Notes: generated by a model not told the origin, from the letters alone. DNA of 64,000 nt from Tomocerus qinae (GCA_020055645.1 CM034546.1:41540001-41604000), one strand, 5' to 3'. Counted from the stretch's first letter, positions 1 to 13,158 are shown. Program-made: numbers and translations.

Positions 1-29
1 CCGCGCGTGAGTAATCTAAAAAGGGATTA

Positions 30-245
30 AAATACTAACAACTGTTAGAACTATTCTGAATTTCATGGTGTACTTAAATTTATAATTGGCAGTCGGTGGT
101 TGCTATTTTGTTATTAACTGCTAGCCTTGCCTACTTCTTCGGTACCTCACTCTCACTGGCCTAGCCGAATTTAAAATTGACTATTCTTTCTCTTACTTTG
201 CGTCGGTTACTGATGAAGAAATAGCTGAGCAAAATTCGTGGTAAA
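30..245 (+). promoter_or_regulatory. Conserved 5' flank of IR-like copy 1
   Basis: This noncoding stretch directly before the start codon is closely matched before copy 2 (about 23410-23634) and copy 4 (about 52985-53194). Shared landmarks are GAATTTCATGGTGTACTT, GTTATTAACTGCTAGCC, TTCGGTACCTCACTCTCACT and CGGTTACTG.TGAAGAAATAG. Copy 3 lacks it. It probably holds the core promoter and 5' leader, but I cannot mark a transcription start or a TATA box with confidence. Confidence 0.5.
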
Positions 246-2172
246 ATGTATTCCATGTATCCTATTGTACCATTTTTAATTTCTATAATTATAAACAACA
301 TCAACTGCTTTCGAAATTTGTCGTTCTATAGTAATTGTGATTTTAACATGATTACTTTCCATCAATCCGAATGGCAGACAGATTTTATCCAGTCTAACCA
401 AAATGGTCAACCATGGACCTTGGCAACATCCAAATATAATAAAACTCTCTTCGGCCGTCATGAGGATAATCCACGGGATCTCTCTAGAAGTTTGTGCACT
501 GCTAATATTCTAATGGAGCCAGATCCTGTTTTGAAGTATCTTACCACTCATTTTGGTAAAGAAATAAATCGTCTTGATTCGAGATTCATAATCGTCATCA
601 AAGATAAATTGAAATGGATGAATCCAGAGTGGCGATCACGACTCATTCAAGATTTGGTGGCTCCACTCTTTATATTGGCAATGAAAGTTGGAAACGAATA
701 TTCGATTTACACGACAATTCTCTACAATCCGCAGGGTGAGTCTTTATTTTTTTATCCAATTGAAGCAGAAGATTCTGAAGAAGAATGGGAAAAATTTGGA
801 ATACTTTAAACGGAAATCTTCATGGCATTCAAATTGGCGGCGAATTTGGCTACTTTTCGTTTGATAGTCCTAGAGAAATGCCAGAGTGTAGAATGGAGCT
901 CTATTCAGTAGTAAAAACTAACCGTTTAAATACACATTGTTGGGATACAGTGAGAACTGTTGAATTGATGGCTAAAAGATTGAATTTCACTACCATACAT
1001 ACAAAGCACAGTAAATATCTAAACGAAAAACAACTTCGTTGTGGAGTCATTACAATGTCAGGACCTTACGCAAACACTTATATTGTTCCATGGTATGAAA
1101 TAAATTTCATTGAATACTTTAAAGAGTTGATTCCATATTATTGTGAAGCCAACCCTCGATTGGCGGATGCCCTTTGACAGTTCTGATTCAAAATACATTT
1201 GATGATTATTGCTGGTGGCTGATATATTCGCTATTCCCGATTTCATTTTATGCTTTAGGCTTTAGAATTTCTACTTTCAACAAGAAATTAGAGTTTATTT
1301 TTGTATCCACAATAGCCGTCCTTTTAAATCAAGAAGTTTCCACTAAAAAGAGAAACATTTTGTATTTGGTAATTGTGTCCATGGGATTTGTAATTGCTAA
1401 TCTATATGAGACGTGGATAACAAGCGAGATTATTGCTCCGCTAGACAGAGGGCAATTTAAAGACTTTAAAGATCTCGTCGAAAATGGATATAAGATGTTG
1501 TTGCACAGAGACAGACGGCGAAATTTGGACGAAACAGGAACCAAATTGTTTGAAAAATATAAGATTCTGGACAATATGAATACAAGTGTCCACAGATTTG
1601 ATTTTCAATCCGATGCAACATCTGAAGATCTTAAAATGGGTTCTTGGAAATTTAATATGAAAATGTTGACCAACTACTCAATGAAACTATTTACTTTTTG
1701 TGATCCAAAGACAAGTCAACAAGCTGTGATCTTAATACCAACTGAAGTATCTTCTGATGGAATTTGCATGACTGCAAAGGAAATAGCTCTGGCTTACCCG
1801 ATTTCTTATAAATTCAAAGATTGCAACCGTTATAAATTCCACTCATATTTGCAATTCATGCAAGAGAGGGGTTTTCTAAAATATTTCAAGCAACAAATGG
1901 ATTTCTTTCAAACTTTAAAATTTATAATATCCCATTCAAAACTGAGACATAAAGAGTCTCAGCCATTGTCTATTAATCTGAACATGAAAGTCCATGCTAT
2001 ATTCTTCGTTTGTGGATATTTTCTACTTGGAGCATTTATCACTCTTCTTCTGGAATGGTTGTTGCACTCTAGATGGACGCTGATAATGCACATTATCAAT
2101 CTTCTTAACAAACTAAAGATCACCGCCAAAGACATTCGAAGAGGTTTTCGTCTGTGTTTCCGGCTTCGATGA
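246..2172 (+). pseudogene. Divergent ionotropic receptor (IR-like), copy 1, two frameshifts
   Basis: This is a single-exon member of a four-gene local family resembling arthropod ionotropic receptors, ligand-gated cation channels of the glutamate-receptor fold used in chemosensation. The order is an N-terminal signal peptide (about residues 1-20), a ligand-binding S1 half, M1 around FDDYCWWLIYSLFPISF, a pore/M2 region ending ETWITSEIIAP, an S2 half and a last helix (FFVCGYFLLGAFITLLLEW). Against intact copy 4 the frame is broken twice by one-base losses, one near 790-800 (GGGAAAAATTTGG where copy 4 has GGGAAAGAATTTGG) and one near 1165-1172 just before M1. The rest stays open, so the loss looks recent. 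An assembly error is the alternative. The start aligns with copies 2 and 4. Family assignment is by motif and topology only. Confidence 0.8.
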
Positions 2173-2282
2173 CATAAAATTTGACTAAGTAATATTTTAC
2201 TATATCATTTATTTTAATGAAATTCATCCACATTCAGGACGGAGTATCAAGTCTACCTTACTATTTTTCAATGCCGGCATGC

Positions 2283-2465
2283 AAGCACGTATCCGGAGGG
2301 GGGGTCGGGGGGTCCGGGCCACCTCTAAGTATCCAGGAAAAGGCAATTTTTTTGTCAAAAAAGGTGAAAAATCCAAAAAATTTTCGCGCTTCGCGCGAAT
2401 ATGACTTGAATTTATCAATATGTTTTGGTGGGTCCCCCCTAGGTCAAATTCCTGGATACGTGCTT
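2283..2465. mobile_element. 183 bp miniature inverted-repeat element
   Basis: The ends are inverted copies of AAGCACGTATCC. Inside lie a G-rich and a C-rich subterminal tract (GGAGGGGGGGTCGGGGGGTCC on the left, GGTCCCCCCTAGGTC on the right) around an A/T-rich core. Related but diverged material, with a CCCCTACTTGACCAAATTTACGATACGTGC-type right end split over two lines, is seen near 41070-41226, and a lone end near 63625-63652. No target duplication is evident, so the superfamily is unknown. Confidence 0.6.
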
Positions 2466-2544
2466 ATTCAAACAGTAATTAAATATAATTTATAAAAGAT
2501 GATGCAATATTTTAAATATCTATAATTTAATGTTTATTTATATA

Positions 2545-3020
2545 TGTCGCTGCGGCTTAGAGTAAAACGGTAGATGTTAGTAATTTAGTTTAAGTAAGCA
2601 ATAGTATGCCATCTACCACTGTAATTTGAATTAATTATATTCATGTATGATCCTGTAATGTGTGTGTGGAATTGAGTGCCTTGTGTTTTGTGCGTGAAAG
2701 AACAATCTAGTAGCTATCCAGCATTGAGAGCGAGTGGAAGTGTGCGTCTGTCCTTTAAGCAAATTAATTTTGATTTTAATAAAATCTTCCACTTGTAATA
2801 AAATAATCCCTTCGTTTTTAACTTCAGTTTTTTAATCTCTCGCGAGAAAGTAAAAACAATATCGGCACTAGCTAGTCAGTTAGTCAGTTAGGCCATTTTA
2901 GTAAAGTTAAATCGGAGGACGGGGGTTAGTCAGTTATCGGTCAGGCGTCAGTTCACCATTATCATCCCAAAAGTACGAAGAAGACAGTTTACATTAAGTT
3001 GGCCAATCTCGGTCAGCACA
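2545..3020 (+). repeat. 5' LTR of the BEL/Pao element
   Basis: It starts TGTCGCTGCGG and ends GGTCAGCACA, so it has the usual TG...CA ends. The same length repeat with about 1% difference lies at 9006-9481. Confidence 0.93.
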
Positions 3021-6000
3021 TGCTCCTTCAATCCGAATAAATCAGTCCGTGGAGATACAAGAATCCTTCGTCTTTGGAAGTGCTACGTGAAGCTACGTCA
3101 TGGACAATCCTAACCCACATAGAAAGACAGTCAGAGGGACTGCAGGAGAACCGCCAGCAAGGTATCCAGAACCTGAAAAGCCGGCATTGTCAAAGAGCAA
3201 GATCCAGGAGGAGAAGTCAGAATCAGGACGAAGCTCCCCTGAAGGGTCACAATACTATGAAATGGACGACCGACCTCATGGTCACGTGACACAGAGAAAA
3301 GAAACATCAAGCGTTTCTGTATCGCAGGTCAGTAAGAAATCAGTAGCTTCCATTCTTCGTAAGAAGAAAAATGAATTGGAAATGAAAATTAAGAAAGCCG
3401 AGTTGGAGCGGAAAGAACGAGAAGCCCGCATCCAAGCCACACTCGAAGAAATAAGAACCGAAAAAGAGCTCCTAGAGTTACAACATGAAGTTGAGGACTT
3501 GGAGATATAGACGAAGAAGAAGATTGTGAAGATGATAGAGCAAATGGACACATCCCTGGTCTTGACGACGAGGAAGAAGAAAGTATTCGCGAATTTCAAA
3601 GGAAGTGTCGTGAAGCGCTCAACACTGCAGCTGTAGGCCCCGCCCCATCAGTCGTTGATCAAACTAAAGTCAAATCATCCGTGGCAGTGAATACAAGCCA
3701 CGAAGAATCTACTAAAAGTGCAATGCAGAAAAAGATTGCAAAAATCAAACGTCAAATGGAAGAAGCTGAAGCCGCCGCTGAGTTGAAAAGAAAAGAGTGG
3801 TCAGCTATGGAAACAGAAAAAGAGAAATTGGAAGTCGAAGCTGAGAATGCAGAAAAGATTTTGCAACAGCAATCTGCATCAGCTACTCAACCCCCTGGAG
3901 GAAATAATGCAACAGGAAGACAATCAGAAAGTCAATCTAATCCTGTCATCGATCAGCTGGTTCAAGCATTAAATTTAGCATTTAATAAAAGTGAAAGTTC
4001 CAGCACTAACAACACTACAGAGAAATTCCTAGCAAGACAGGCTCATGGAAAGGAATTACCAATCTTCAATGGGAAACCAGAAGAATGGACTGGATTTATT
4101 ATGTCATATCAAGATACTTCGAAAATCTGTGATTTCAGTAATTCTGACAATTTAATTAGACTACGTAAGTGTCTTAAGGGAGAAGCCCTTAAACATGTGC
4201 AGTGTTTGATGACTACGCCTGACAACGTACCATTAATCATCAAAACATTGGAGAGAAGATTTGGACAACCTGAACATATAATTCAGAATTTGATTCAGAA
4301 GGCCAAAGATGTCCCTGCGGTAAGAGACGACAAATTAGAATCCTTGATTGAGTTGGGAGTAGCGGTTCAAAATCTCACTTCAACTATAAAAGCATTAAAG
4401 CTTCAAGGACAACTGGACAGTTTAGAAATTCTACTAATTCTGGAGGGAAAGTTGCCCGCCCATTTCAAGATGCAATGGGCCGAGTGGATATCCTCATCAT
4501 CGGATCGAAAAAAGAATCTTGGGTTTTTCGCCGACTGGATCGAGATGAAAATGGCCAGTGCCTGTATGATGTGCCCGCCCACATTTAAAGACGACAGCAA
4601 ACATTCGAAGAAGAATCAAGATAATTGGACTTCTAAGAAAAAGCCAGAAGCAGTTTGTGTCACCTCAGAAGCATCGGATAAGAAAAAACCTGCTGGCAGA
4701 AAGAAAAGAAGTGCGCGTTCAATGGCAAGACTGGTCATTGGATAACTGAGTGCAGAAGCTTTGCCAGAGAGGAACCTGACGCAAGAATTGACTTTGCTCG
4801 TGAAAAATGGCTTTGCTTTGGGTGTTTATTTTATGGTCATGGAATCAAAAATTGCCGAAGCAAGAAAGACTGCCCGAAAGGAAATTGTAAGATTCAGCAT
4901 CACCTCCTTCTGCACAAAGATGTACCGCCAGAAGAGAAAGCTGAAGAATTGGAAGACAATACGGGAAATATGGGACATGTAAGTCAGCCAGAAAATGTTA
5001 CACATGTTGGAAAATCTGATATTTTATATTAAGTTCTCCCAGTGATGTTAGAAGGCCCCAAGGGTGTAATTAATACGTACGCAATGATGGATCCTGGCTC
5101 TGCGTACACTCTGATTGACGCTAAAATAGCAAGACAACTAGGTCTTCAGGAAGTGAATAAACCATTAAGTTTCAAAAGCATTGGCGAAAACTCCGTAGTT
5201 GTTCAATCTAGTCTCGTCGAACTGGATATTATAAATCCAGAATCAAAACGAAGTTACCACTTGGCAGACGTGAGAACCTTTGAAAATATGTGTCTACCTG
5301 TCAAGACAATTGAGAAGAAACAGATAGAAAAATGGAAGCATCTTCGAGGAATAAATATTTGTCCGTATGAAAATGCTCAACCGAAGATTATGAACGGCCT
5401 ACCTCATAGTCACCTTATGCTTCATTTGAAAACAGTAAGAAGTCCACCTAACGCGCCATGTGCCGCTGAAACTAAGTTAGGTTGGATTTTGCTTGGAAGA
5501 TTGCCCGGAACAGTGAAACCGGAAGTAAGTCAATCAATACTTCATGTGAATGATGACGTGTCAACAGACTATCTTCACGAGCTAGTTAAAAGTAGATTTT
5601 CCACAGAGGACTTTGGAGTTAAGCCTAACTGCCAATCTGTGAAATCTAAGGAAGAGATCAGAGCAAACACGCTGATGGATGCTCATTTGAAAAAATTTTA
5701 AGGAAAATATGAATCACCCCTACTATGGAAGACAGACGAGGTCGTGCTCCCCGAGAGCCGAAGTAATGCACTAAGAAGACTCATTTCTTGGGAAAAGAAA
5801 ATGGATAAGTGCCCCGCTACGTCTGAACAGTATTACAAAAAGATGAAGCACTACGAAGACGTTGGCTACATCAAAAGACTTACATCCGAAGAACTGTCAA
5901 TGAGAGGAGAAAGGATCTGGTATCTCCCCCACTTCGGAGTATACAACCCTAAGAAACCCGGAAAACTCCGCTTGGTTTTCGATGCCGCCGCTAGAACCAA

Positions 6001-9000
6001 CGGAACGAGCCTCAACGCAAACTTGTTATCCGGACCGGATACATTGAAGCCCTTGCCTGTTGTGTTGTGGAAATTTCGACAGAGACAAATAGCAATTACT
6101 GGTGATATCAGCGAGATGCTTCACCAAGTGAAAATTGCCGAGGAGGACCAGCACTCGCAGAGGCTCCTTTGGAGAGGTGCTGATCGTACGAGACCTCCTG
6201 ATGAATACAAAATGACAGTGATGACTTTTGGTTCAAGATGCTCGCCATATTGTGCTCAAATGGCGAAGAATAAAAATGCCTTAGAAAATAAGGAAGAATT
6301 TCCAGAAGCTAGCCGTGCCATAATCAACAATCATTATGTGGACGACTATCTGGATAGCTGCGATAGTGTACAGGAAGCATATCAGATGTTTCAAGACGTT
6401 TTTGAAGTACATTGCAGAGGTGGATTTCATATTTGCAACTTTACTACCAACTCCCGCGATCTGGTAAGCAAAATACCGCTGGAGTTAAGATCTGATTCTC
6501 AGAAGCATATTGACAGTGGAAATGAAGATTTCTGGAAAGAAAGAATTCTTGGCCTTACCTGGGATCCAGAAAGTGACTATTTTTCATTTACCACTAATCT
6601 GACTGGGATGAAACAAGAAATAATTACGGGGATTGAAGTGCCGACGAAGAGAGAAGCTCTATCGTTAATAATGTCCATATTCGACCCCATGGGATTTGTA
6701 TCACATCTGACGGTGAAAGCAAGAATGATCTTGCAAGAAACCTGGAGATCCAAAATTGGATGGGATGACGAGCTGCCATCGTCTATCCACAGCAAGTGGA
6801 AAAGCTGGATAGAAGAGTTACAAGGAATCAATCAATGTAAAATTCCGAGATGTTATTCGCCATGGTTTTCTTCTGCCGACGAAATCCAGCTACACATTTT
6901 CTGTGATGCCAGCAAGTCAGCGTTTGCGGCCGTGGCATTTTTTCGAGTAGTGAAAGGCAACGATGTTAATGTAAATATATTATAAAAAATTGCCTCCCTG
7001 AAACCTCTGTCAATTCCAAGGATGGAATTGCAGGCTTCCGTGATGGGAAGCAGAATGGCAGCAAAAATAAAAGAAGAACATGACTTTCCGCCTCAGAAGT
7101 TGGTGTTTTGGACAGATAGCCGATCCGTTTTATGTTGGCTGCAGTCAGACGGAAAGAAATTCCAGCCGTTCGTGTCGCATCGAGTTGGCGAAATTCAAGA
7201 GTTAACAAACTCTGAAGATTGGAGATGGGTGCCAACTAAAGAGAATGTAGCGGACGAAGCTACAAGATTTACCAAGACATGTGACTTCCTCCCTCAAAGT
7301 CGATGGATTAATGGGCCATCATTCCTCAAGTTACCAGAATCTGCCTGGCCTGTGGAGAAGTCAAAAGAAAATCTCAAACTGGATCCTGAGCTGTTAGAAC
7401 TCAGAAAAGAATTTATTGGAGTGACTGCGGAGGCATTAGATAATCCTATGGATATCACACGATTTTCTGAATGGCCATCACTAATCCAAGCGACTGCTTA
7501 TGTACTACGATTTGCCTCGAGACTGAAAGGAGTAAGCGGAGGTCCCTTAATTACAGTTGAAGAAAGAAGAAAGGCCGAGATTCAGTGGTGGAAGTGGTGC
7601 CAAGCAGAGGTACCGAAAGTCCATTTATTACGTAAAGGAATGGATTTGGAGAACAGTTATTTGGCTAGATTCAACCCTTTTCTGGATGAAGACGGAGTAA
7701 TGAGAATGAAAGGACGTATTCAAGCCTCAGTGGATGTTGGTGACATGGAAAGAAATCCTGTGTTCTTGAATGCCAAGCATCCGTATACCGTTTTGTTGAT
7801 CAAGCATTACCACTTAAGAGCTGGACATCACGGACAAGATAAAGTCATGAACGATTTGAAAATGAAATTTTGTATCCCGAACTTGCGAACGGCAGTAAGA
7901 AAATCTTTTAACGACTGTCAGTTCTGCAAGAACAGGCGTGCTCAGCCTAAGCCCCCACTGATGGGAGAGATACCGGAGAGCCGACTAGCAAGTTTTCAGC
8001 CTCCATTTGCTGAAACTGGACTGGACTATTTCGGTCCAATGGAAATTTCTATTGGGAGAAGACGAGAGAAACGGTATGGTGCCTTATTCATTTGCCTTAC
8101 TACCCGTGCCGTGCACATGGAAGTTGCAGCGTCGCTTACCACCGACTCCTGCATCATGGCCATCAGAAGATTTGTGTCAAGACGTGGACATCCCCGCACT
8201 ATACATAGTGACAACGGGACGAATTTCGTTGGAGCAAACAACGAACTAAGAGAAGCCTTAAAGAACCTTAATCAACTTAAAATTAAGGAGATCCTGGCTC
8301 AAAAGAATATTTCGTGGAATTGGAGCTTCATTCCACCCAGTTCCCCACATATGGGGGGAAGCTGGGAACGAATGGTTAAATCAATCAACATTGCATTGGA
8401 TATTTCGCTGAAAGAAAGAGCGCCCTCGGAAGAAATTCTTAATACATTGATTGTTGAAGCCGAAAATTTGGATAATGGACGACCCTTGATGTACGTCTCC
8501 AGTGATCCCGAGGACCCTCCTGTGCTCACACCTAATCATTTCCTGCTGCTGAGAGGAAATAATGAACTACCGCCTGGAGAATTTGATGACAAAGATCTGT
8601 TGCGAAGAAAGCCGTGGAAAATTTCCCAGAGACTTTGCGATCATTTCTGGCGTCGTTGGATGAGGGAGTATTTGCCAACTCTTACTGGAAGAAAGAAATG
8701 GTACAAAGAACAAAAGCCCGTGAAGGTTGGAGATGTCGTGTTGCTTGCTGAGACCAACCTCATCAGAAATCAGTGGCCTTTAGGACGAGTGACCGCTATT
8801 TATCCCGGGCGAGACGGAATTATTCGCGTTGTTGATGTCAAGACAGCAACCGGAGAATACAAATGCCCTATGACGAAGGTTTGTGTTCTGGATGTAGAAC
8901 CAAACGATGACCAAACTGAACCAATGAATCAAGAATCATGCCGAAGTAAGCCGCACTCCGGTATTTTGGATTCTGACGCTGCTCCTCCAGAATCGGGGGG

Positions 9001-9005
9001 AAGTA

Positions 9006-9481
9006 TGTCGCTGCGGCTTAGAGTAAAACGGTAGATGTTAGTAATTTAGTTTAAGTAAGCAATATTATGCCATCTACCACTGTAATTTGAATTAATTATA
9101 TTCATGTATGATCCTGTAATGTGTGCGTGGAATTGAGTGCCTTGTGTTTTGTGCGTGAAAGAACAATCTAGTAGCTATCCAGCATTGAGAGCGAGTGGAA
9201 GTGTGCGTCTGTCCTTTAAGCAAATTAATTTTGATTTTAATAAAATCTTCCACTTGTAATAAAATAATCCCTTCGTTTTTAACTTCAGTTTTTTAATCTC
9301 TCGCGAGAAAGTAAAAACAATATTGGCACTAGCTAGTCAGTTAGTCAGTTAGGCCATTTTAGTAAAGTTAAATCGGAGGACGGGGGTTAGTCAGTTATCG
9401 GTCAGGCGTCAGTTCACCATTATCATCCCAAAAGTACGAAGAAGATAGTTTACATTAAGTTAGCCAATCTCGGTCAGCACA
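9006..9481 (+). repeat. 3' LTR of the BEL/Pao element
   Basis: Second 476 bp LTR with TG...CA ends, followed directly by the target duplication ATATA. There are no length differences from the 5' LTR and only about five substitutions. Confidence 0.93.
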
Positions 9482-9566
9482 ATATACTCGATAGGAGTGG
9501 TCAGTCAAGTCATCAAGTCACAAGTAAGACAATTAAAAACGGAATTGTGAATTGGGTGATAAGTAC

Positions 9567-10032
9567 CAGAGCTGGGCGCGGCCCGGCCTGCAGGCCGGGC
9601 CGGGCCGGGCCGAAATGAGGCGGCCTGGACCTTTTGGGCTACCAGGCCGGCCGAAGGCCGGCCGATTTTTTTAGAATTCTCCTTCCAGGCCGGGCCGGGC
9701 CGGCCGATCTTAGATTTGCAGGCCGATAGCAGGCCGAAAAAAATATGTACTCCCATTAAATTTTCTTAAAACGCCATAAAACAAGCAAAAAAACACCGAA
9801 CATGAGGGTAACTAAATTTGTCAGGCCGGGCTGACAGCCCCGGCCGGCCCGGCCCGCCGGGCCGAAATGGACCGGCCTGGGCTTTTTGACAAAAAAGGCC
9901 GGCCGAAGGCCGGCCGATTTTTGAAATTGCTAAAAATCTGCAGGCCGGGCCGGGCCAGGCCGATTGAAATTTGAAAAAAACATGGCGTCAGGCCGGGCCG
10001 GGCCGGGCCGAAAAAAATTATGCCCAGCTATG
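9567..10032. mobile_element. hAT-like miniature element rich in GGCCGGGCC
   Basis: The ends CAGAGCTGGGC and GCCCAGCTATG are inverted repeats with one mismatch. They are flanked on both sides by the 8 bp duplication ATAAGTAC (9559-9566 and 10033-10040). An 8 bp duplication and CAGRG-type ends are the hAT signature. The interior is very GC-rich next to its surroundings: clusters of GGCCGGGCC and CGGCCGAAGGCCGGCCG near both ends flank an AT-rich middle. It carries no transposase, so it is non-autonomous. Confidence 0.82.
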
Positions 10033-10446
10033 ATAAGTACTAGCTAGTGGTTACTGGGTAGTCACAAACAAGTGTGAAATCGCCGTCAGGTCAGCAAATA
10101 AATTATGATGTAAGCAGTAGTATTATGCAATGAACGAGTTTTGGTTATTTACCTCGCGCTTATTAAAAATGTTACTACTACAAACGGTTTTTCGATATAT
10201 TTTACGAAATGAATAGAGTAACGAATTTGAGCTTGTGACTTTTGAGTAATTTTTGATTAATGATTAAATGTAAATATTGCTTATAGTTAGAACTATTATT
10301 TGAATGATAAAAATTTAGGATGACGGAGAAGATGGCAAACGATAACGAAGTTAAGCTACTGAAGAAGATCGCTAAACTACAGACAACAAATCAGAATTTG
10401 ACGACCAAAATTGATACGATCTCCCATTGGGTTCAATCCAAGTTTG

Positions 10447-10770
10447 GTTAGTTTAAACGTTTATTGCTGATTCCTTTAGTCCATCCCTAAACCATAGCTT
10501 GTAATTTTTAATTACAGATATTCTACCTGAAGATATTAATAATGCATTATCATATGATGACTTTTATCCTCGAAATAATAAATTATGAAAATACTTCGTA
10601 TGCAACAAAAGATAGTTGTAAGTTTAAAAGATCGACACTGCACGTTCTTAGTTTATATAAAATAATCAAAATTGTTTATCTGGGGGTGCATTTAATATTT
10701 AATTGTTCTCCATTTTTAAAATTTTAAAATATTAATATTGAATAAATAAGTTAATCTCTACTTTATGTAG
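10447..10770 (+). other. Intron 1 of the zinc-finger gene
   Basis: It is bounded by GTTAGT and TTTATGTAG. Inside, near 10517, lies an acceptor-like TTTTTAATTACAG, but the sequence after it meets a stop in the frame set by exon 1. I therefore treat it as intronic; it could be a lost or alternative exon. Confidence 0.6.
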
Positions 10771-11650
10771 GGATAGCAGTCACATCTGCATTGAGTGAAA
10801 AGGGACATGTTTTTGATGACCTCGATAAGGAAGCCGAGGAGTAAGTATCTCGTATAGTATGTATTATATATAATAATATTATTATCAACAATCATGTATG
10901 AAACTGTAAAAATTATATTTTAGTGCCATAAGTATTAAAGAGGAGGATGTTGGAGATAAGGTTAAAGACGAGTTTATTTCGGTAGATGACAGCGATATTG
11001 ATCCCCTGGGAGGACTAAGTCCCTCTTACTCAGTTTCCGAGAATGATCTGAATAATTATACCAAGTCGGAACTTCAACGTACAAATTCCACTACATCTGG
11101 AAACCGACTCACGAAAACCTTTGTCGTTCTGTTACATGACATGAACAAAACCAAATCTAAAAATCAACAAATTCAAGACTGTACAGGAGTTAGAAGTCAA
11201 AATCTGGAAAATAAATCTAAAGAGAAAGCAGTTGTAAATTCAGAAAAATCCAAATCAGATGATTCTACCTCACAACGCAAGAAGCTTACACATGTTTTAA
11301 ACGCCGATTATATAAATGAGTTTCTCAAATGTGAAATCTGTCACATGTCATTTCCGACGGACGACAGCCTGAAATATCATACTCGAAAAAGTCATGATCA
11401 AAATAAGCCATTTCATTGCCATTACAGTAACTGTAAAAAGGCATTTTCATTTAGACACGGTTTCGTAAAGCATATGCAAGATTGTCATCCTGATTATGAA
11501 TTAACCAGAAAAAAGAAGAAAGTCTCCCCAAGTTATATATACAAATGTCCATTCAAAGGCTGTAGAAAACAATCACTCTATAATATAAACGTCATCGAAA
11601 TGTATGTTGTGTGTACGGATTATGAAATTATGATATTACGTCATCGAAAT

Positions 11651-12562
11651 GGTTCCCGGATATATGTGCCAACGGTCAAATGTGCCAATTATTTTTTTCA
11701 GAGATTTTGAGAAGTGCCAAAAACAAAAGTGCCAATGAAATTAAATGCCAATGCAAGTTTAATTAGTCATTGTTAAGTCTCATGTTATGTACAAGGGTAT
11801 TACTTTGTAAATTATAATCCTATGTGAGTTTAAGTCTTTCATCCTTGATTATTCCGTCCCACTAAATGTGTACATGCATTTAAATAATCGATAATAATAT
11901 TAGGTTTTGTGAGATACTGTACAACCTGAAAAGAAATCTTTTCATCAAGCTCCCTGTACCTTTTCTTTTGAGGTGTTGCCATTCCGCTGTTAAAGTAAAC
12001 GATCATAAGCGAACAATTACTTTATTCGCTTTGGAAATGGGACAATAACATCTAAATTGATGGATGCGGTTTATTCACTCTAGATAATAATTAAAACCAT
12101 GATGCCAACTTCCAAGCAATTTGTTGTTCCTAGTACATCTTCTTGTACATGTTTCCAATATCTTACGTTTTTAACAACACATGTTTTATATAGGAATACC
12201 TGTGCAGGTGTTTCTTTTCAACTACTGGGGCCAAGGCAAATGATAAACAGAAATAAATGTAGGATACTTGTTCCCTAAGCTAGGACTTTAGCTTATCAGC
12301 TTAGCGTTTACATATCAGCGTATTCAAATTACACAAGGCTTTCTTGATTGATCTAAGTTCGTTAGTCTTCCATTTACTATGAACTACAAATAGAATTGCT
12401 AGAAAAGCATAAATATTTTAGAATATATCATCCAAAGCAAACTTTTGGGAGTTTGGCATTAAATGCTTTGGCACTTAAATTTTTGGCACTTTTGAAATTG
12501 ACACTTATGGACATTGAGAGTGCCAATTGGCACTTTTATTTTGGCACTTATATCCGGACACC
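11651..12562. mobile_element. Nested element with GTGCCAA subterminal repeats
   Basis: The ends GGTTCCCGGATATATGTGCC and (inverted) GGGTGTCCGGATATAAGTGC are terminal inverted repeats. Both arms repeat GTGCCAA/TTGGCAC several times. CATCGAAAT flanks it on both sides (11642-11650 and 12563-12571), a candidate 9 bp target duplication. That 9-mer is also part of the host Helitron's own tandem repeat, which weakens the point. No coding capacity is seen, and the superfamily is unknown. Confidence 0.68.
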
Positions 12563-13158
12563 CATCGAAATGTATGTTGTGTGTACGGATTATGAAATTA
12601 TGATATTACGTCATCGAAATGTATGTTGTGTGTACGGATTATGAAATTATGAATGTTATTACTCGGCCACCGTACGGTTATTTCAAAATGTATTAACAAA
12701 ACAGTTTGGTTTATTTGCAAAAGATGCTAAATTCCATCCAGATGGAACTTGGTTTTGTGCATACACGCTTGCGCGATGATGAAAGTCACTGTTGTGCGAC
12801 GTGGTAGTTGAAACTTCTTGATTCAAATAAGTGTACTGTGTCTTGTGCTTTTCTTTGCTATCATTTTCTCTCGCATCTTGAAGATTTGTTGTGCTATTGT
12901 GACAGGAAAGTTAAATGAAATCATTGACATTTATCCTTCAGGTAAGAATACCGTGTCTTGTGCTTTATCATTTTCTCTCACATCTCTAAGATTTGTTGTC
13001 TATTGTGAGGCATTTTACTATGGTAAAATTGTTTGATGTATTTAACCCTTAATTTGTTTTTTCATTTCAGGAACAGCTTTTTTAAAAGCTAACCAAAAAT
13101 TGTTCACATTATTACTATCATAAAACTGACTCTTATTTGATCGTTTTAACGATTTTTT

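Larger units (their letters stand above)
2545..9481 (+). mobile_element. BEL/Pao LTR retrotransposon, young fossil
   Basis: This is a full-length LTR element flanked by the 5 bp duplication ATATA (2540-2544 and 9482-9486). Two 476 bp LTRs bound a gag region (about 3.1-4.9 kb; coiled coil, then a DUF1759-type Gag core) and a pol region (about 5.0-9.0 kb). Pol holds a DUF1758-type aspartic protease with a DPGSA motif, Pao-type reverse transcriptase, RNase H, a zinc-binding integrase with a D,D-E core, and a C-terminal DUF5641-like domain. I see no envelope gene. The LTRs differ at about five of 476 positions, so insertion was recent. The coding part is broken at about five places. The protease-RT-RNase H-integrase order and domain set identify BEL/Pao. 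Confidence 0.93.

Noticed and set aside
9505-9756. 83-residue frame on the minus strand
   Set aside because: Crosses the GC-rich hAT-like element; its Gly/Pro/Ala-rich composition reflects GGCCGGGCC repeats.
10517-10640. Extra exon of the zinc-finger gene after TTTTTAATTACAG
   Set aside because: In the phase set by exon 1 it meets a stop before any donor, whereas joining 10446 to 10771 keeps the frame.
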